A stretch of 7,897 nt of DNA, taken from assembly GCA_035310125.1 (NCBI GenBank), contig DATGEP010000055.1, positions 1-7,897 of the forward strand. Reading direction: 5' to 3'. This DNA is from DATGEP01 sp035310125. Lineage in GTDB: Bacteria > Chloroflexota > Ktedonobacteria > Ktedonobacterales > JADMIN01. The position numbers and the translations under genes are program-made. Below the pieces are notes generated by a model that had not been told where the DNA came from, searched no databases, and saw nothing but the letters and a program-made list of their open reading frames with translations. Shown one piece after another: positions 6,266-7,897 of the stretch (the first letter of the stretch is position 1; each line of letters begins with the position of its first letter).

Positions 6266-6294
6266 TTGACAGGGCACTGCGCGGATGTTACTCT
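6266..6294 (+). promoter_or_regulatory. Promoter of the IclR-family regulator gene
   Basis: TTGACA (6266-6271), 17 bases, then TACTCT (6289-6294), almost the same design as the opposing operon promoter. The predicted start near 6301 gives a leader of about 60 bases. This rules out the upstream in-frame ATG at 6285 as the usual start of the regulator. Confidence 0.55.
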
Positions 6295-6359
6295 GCGGTG
6301 GAAGAGCCAGACATGTATTAGCGGAAGACAAGTGCGCCGGCCATGAGAAAGGACCGGGC

Positions 6360-7139
6360 ATGAAGAGCGTGGATATCACCAGAAAGCCAAACTATCCAAT
6401 TGAATCAGTGGATAATGCGCTGAAACTGCTCTTGCTGTTTGCGGAACAGAAATCAATCAGTGTATCTGAAGCCAGCAGGTTGATTGGCGTCGCGCCGTCT
6501 ACGGCGCATCGTTTGCTGTCCATGCTGCAGTATCACGATTTTGTTGGTCAAAACGCGGCCACGAAAGCCTATGAAGCAGGCTCGGCCTTAATCAACGTGG
6601 GTTTAGCCACCGTACGGGATATGGATATACGCCGTCTGGCGCGGCCATTTATGGAAGAGCTCAGGGCGGAGGTTGAGGAAACGATCCACCTCGCTATCTT
6701 GCAAGGGAAAAATATCCTCTTCATCGAGACCCTCGAAAGCTTGCGTGCGCTCCGTGTCGGCGATCGGACCGGCATTTCATTGCCGGCGCACTGTACGGCA
6801 TCTGGAAAAGCGCTCCTGGCCGAGCTTCCGGTGGAGCGCTTGAATGCGTTATTTCCGAGCGAGCAGCTCATTGGGCTCACCCCAAACTCGTTGATCAGTC
6901 GTGGGGCGCTTGAGCGCGAGCTCAACCAGGTCCGTGAACGCGGTTATGCGACCAACTTTGACGAAAGCGAGCCGGATGTGAGCGCGGTATCAGCAGTAAT
7001 TCGTGACCGCATGTCGCGTCTCAAGGCTTCGCTCACGGTGTCGGCGCCCAGCACGCGCCTGCATGATGAGGTTCTGGTAGCGCATATCGCGGAAGCGACG
7101 CTGCGAACGGCGGCTGAAATCGGCAAGCAATTAGGGTGA
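6360..7139 (+). CDS. IclR-family transcriptional regulator
   Basis: The 259-residue protein has the two-part IclR layout. The N-terminal winged helix-turn-helix starts after VDNALKLLLLFAEQ (17-30), with the recognition part SVSEASRLIGVAPSTAHRLLSML (34-56) and a wing reaching about 75. A linker helix (80-105) leads to the effector domain with LRVGDRTGISLPAHCTASGKALLA (131-153) and DESEPDVSAVSAVIRD (201-216), the usual ligand-pocket regions. Length is typical. The start at 6360 has AGAAAGGA (6346-6353) six bases upstream and lies downstream of the predicted transcript start. The gene is divergent from the hydroxylase-dioxygenase operon, so it very likely controls it, probably with 3-hydroxybenzoate or gentisate as ligand. 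IclR-type control of gentisate genes is known (GenR of C. glutamicum). Whether it represses or activates cannot be told; the palindrome on the operon start point suggests repression. Confidence 0.93.
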   Translation: MKSVDITRKPNYPIESVDNALKLLLLFAEQKSISVSEASRLIGVAPSTAHRLLSMLQYHDFVGQNAATKAYEAGSALINVGLATVRDMDIRRLARPFMEELRAEVEETIHLAILQGKNILFIETLESLRALRVGDRTGISLPAHCTASGKALLAELPVERLNALFPSEQLIGLTPNSLISRGALERELNQVRERGYATNFDESEPDVSAVSAVIRDRMSRLKASLTVSAPSTRLHDEVLVAHIAEATLRTAAEIGKQLG

Positions 7140-7161
7140 GCTTGTATATCGCGCGACACCG

Positions 7162-7185
7162 CCAGGTTGGCATGCAATTCTTGAG
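7162..7185 (+). repeat. Second copy of control-region motifs downstream of iclR
   Basis: CCAGGTTGGCATG (7162-7174) matches CCTGGTTGGCATG (6230-6242) in the divergent control region at 12 of 13 bases. It runs straight into CAATTCTTG (7175-7183), identical to the right arm plus centre of the palindrome at 6185-6193. The two motifs are thus present on both sides of the regulator gene, in direct orientation but opposite order. This may be a remote binding site, a trace of duplication, or coincidence. Confidence 0.35.
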
Positions 7186-7201
7186 TTTTCCTCGTTTGGG
7201 G

Positions 7202-7272
7202 AGGCGACGACCGGATTCGAACCGGTGATCAGGGTTTTGCAGACCCTTGCCTTGCCACTTGGCCACGTCGCC
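7202..7272 (-). tRNA. trnC: tRNA-Cys (GCA anticodon)
   Basis: On the minus strand the acceptor GGCGACG (from 7272) pairs with CGTCGCC (7203-7209), all seven pairs. The anticodon stem AGGGT/ACCCT holds the loop CTGCAAA with anticodon GCA. The T-arm is ACCGG-TTCGAAT-CCGGT. The gene is 71 bases, normal for tRNA-Cys, and the discriminator is T. CCA is not encoded, since the next bases are CCC. It faces the iclR gene end-on. I do not see a convincing promoter in its 5' flank, which has a small hairpin at 7284-7298. Confidence 0.96.
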
Positions 7273-7855
7273 CTGCGTTGCCGCCGCATGAGCTGCGGAT
7301 TCGCCGAAAAACCAACACATGCGTGTCAGCCAAGACTCTTGCCCTGAGCGCTTGGGCTTCCCCTCACGGCGCGCTGGACGGCAGAGGTCTCTGCCGGTAC
7401 GATACCACGCGCGGCCCGTTGCCGTCAAGGCGCACGCCAGGTCCAGGTTCCATCACAAACCGGGGTTTGAGCAGCTGCAAGGCGTTTACTCCAGGTGCGA
7501 ATTCTTCAACGAACACAGCCAGAGGGTCTCAGGGGCAAGGCAGCGTTACCGTCATGGTCGAGCGCGAGGGCGCCCGCATTTTCCTGACGCCTTAGGCATC
7601 ATGGACTGGGTGCATGTCGTGCACGCCCTCCACACGGCGCTGCGCGGGCGAAGCGTCCTATTCGCACGCCATCTGCCGGCCCGTACCGAGTCTGGAGGAC
7701 TCCATGCGCTCCCAGCGTGATGGGATCCGGACGGATGACCTGCTCCCGCTCGTCGCCTGACCCCGAATTTGATGGAACTGAACCAACACGCATCCTTGAC
7801 AGGAGCAGTTGGGTGGAGTAGTATAGGAGGTGCCGTCGCGAGGGGGCAAATGCAT
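7273..7855. other. Gene-poor stretch between two tRNA genes
   Basis: About 580 bases carry no protein I can support. The open frames here (up to 133 codons at 7319-7720 on the plus strand and 109 at 7552-7881 on the minus) are Arg/His/Pro-rich, lack good ribosome sites and show no family motif. Small hairpins are present: 7284-7298 (5 pairs), AGCC-AAG with CTTGGGCT near 7328-7358 (7 pairs, one bulge), 7379-7396 (7 pairs, loop GGTC) and 7456-7469 (CAAAC/GTTTG, loop CGGG). None is followed by a T-run. The right end contains the tRNA-Leu promoter. A small RNA or a decayed gene cannot be excluded. Confidence 0.5.
7796..7824 (+). promoter_or_regulatory. Promoter of tRNA-Leu
   Basis: TTGACA (7796-7801), 17 bases, TAGTAT (7819-7824). 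Spacing is ideal and the -35 perfect. The start would fall near 7831, about 25 bases before the mature tRNA, a usual tRNA leader length. Confidence 0.65.
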
Positions 7856-7897
7856 GCCAAAGTGGTGGAATTGGTAGACACGCAACGTTCAGGGCGT
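7856..7897 (+). tRNA. trnL: tRNA-Leu (CAG anticodon), 5' part, cut by window end
   Basis: GCCAAAG begins the acceptor arm. It is followed by TGGTGGAATTGGTAGACACG, the typical bacterial tRNA-Leu D-arm region. The anticodon stem starts CAACG, the loop is TTCAGGG with anticodon CAG (reads CUG), and the returning strand CGT is cut at the edge. The variable arm, T-arm and 3' end lie outside the window. Confidence 0.93.

Noticed and set aside
5476..6321. 281-codon open frame on the plus strand
   Set aside because: Antisense to the hydroxylase and running across the control region. No motif is visible, and its His/Arg-rich composition is typical of a shadow frame.
6285..6359. Upstream ATG start for the IclR regulator at 6285
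   Set aside because: It lies inside the promoter (between the -35 and -10 boxes) and has no ribosome site; 6360 has one.

Overview
The window is GC-rich bacterial DNA, about 60 % GC by eye. It holds two unrelated metabolic blocks and a tRNA-bearing end. Nothing fixes the species. The one complete tRNA gene (Cys) does not encode its 3' CCA, the protein genes have clear Shine-Dalgarno sites, and the candidate promoters are of the -35/-10 type. This fits many free-living bacteria such as Chloroflexota or related soil lineages and argues against an enteric proteobacterium, but the assignment is weak.

Bases 1-3615 are the end of a surface-polysaccharide region. A truncated reading frame at the left edge, probably the C-terminus of a glycosyltransferase, runs rightward and stops at 116. 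Facing it are three leftward genes: a WbpP-like nucleotide-sugar 4-epimerase (2677-3615), a WbpA-like UDP-sugar 6-dehydrogenase that overlaps it by 4 bases (1274-2680), and a class I methyltransferase with a hydrophobic C-terminal segment (343-1131). Together they would make an activated uronic acid, such as a UDP-HexNAc uronate, and methylate a product. The convergent gap between 116 and 343 carries an elaborate nested palindrome with two GGAA-loop hairpins.

Bases 3662-7139 are a compact aromatic-degradation unit. An IclR-family regulator (6360-7139, rightward) is divergent from a leftward two-gene operon. The operon encodes a flavin 3-hydroxybenzoate 6-hydroxylase (4888-6084) and a gentisate 1,2-dioxygenase (3772-4884), so 3-hydroxybenzoate would go to gentisate and then to maleylpyruvate. 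The 275-base divergent region has two back-to-back promoters of nearly the same form (TTGACA, 17 bases, TACYCT). A perfect 17-base palindrome lies on the predicted operon start point, an imperfect inverted repeat lies between the two -35 boxes, and the operon leader can fold on itself. A hairpin terminator (3706-3739) closes the operon, and an extended -10 promoter just beyond it starts the polysaccharide genes. The later steps of the gentisate pathway are not in the window.

Bases 7140-7897 hold a leftward tRNA-Cys(GCA), about 580 bases with no convincing gene, and a good promoter feeding a rightward tRNA-Leu(CAG) that is cut by the window end. I found no mobile element, CRISPR array or obvious new multi-gene system. 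The most interesting signals are the nested palindrome at 147-261 and the control region at 6085-6360.
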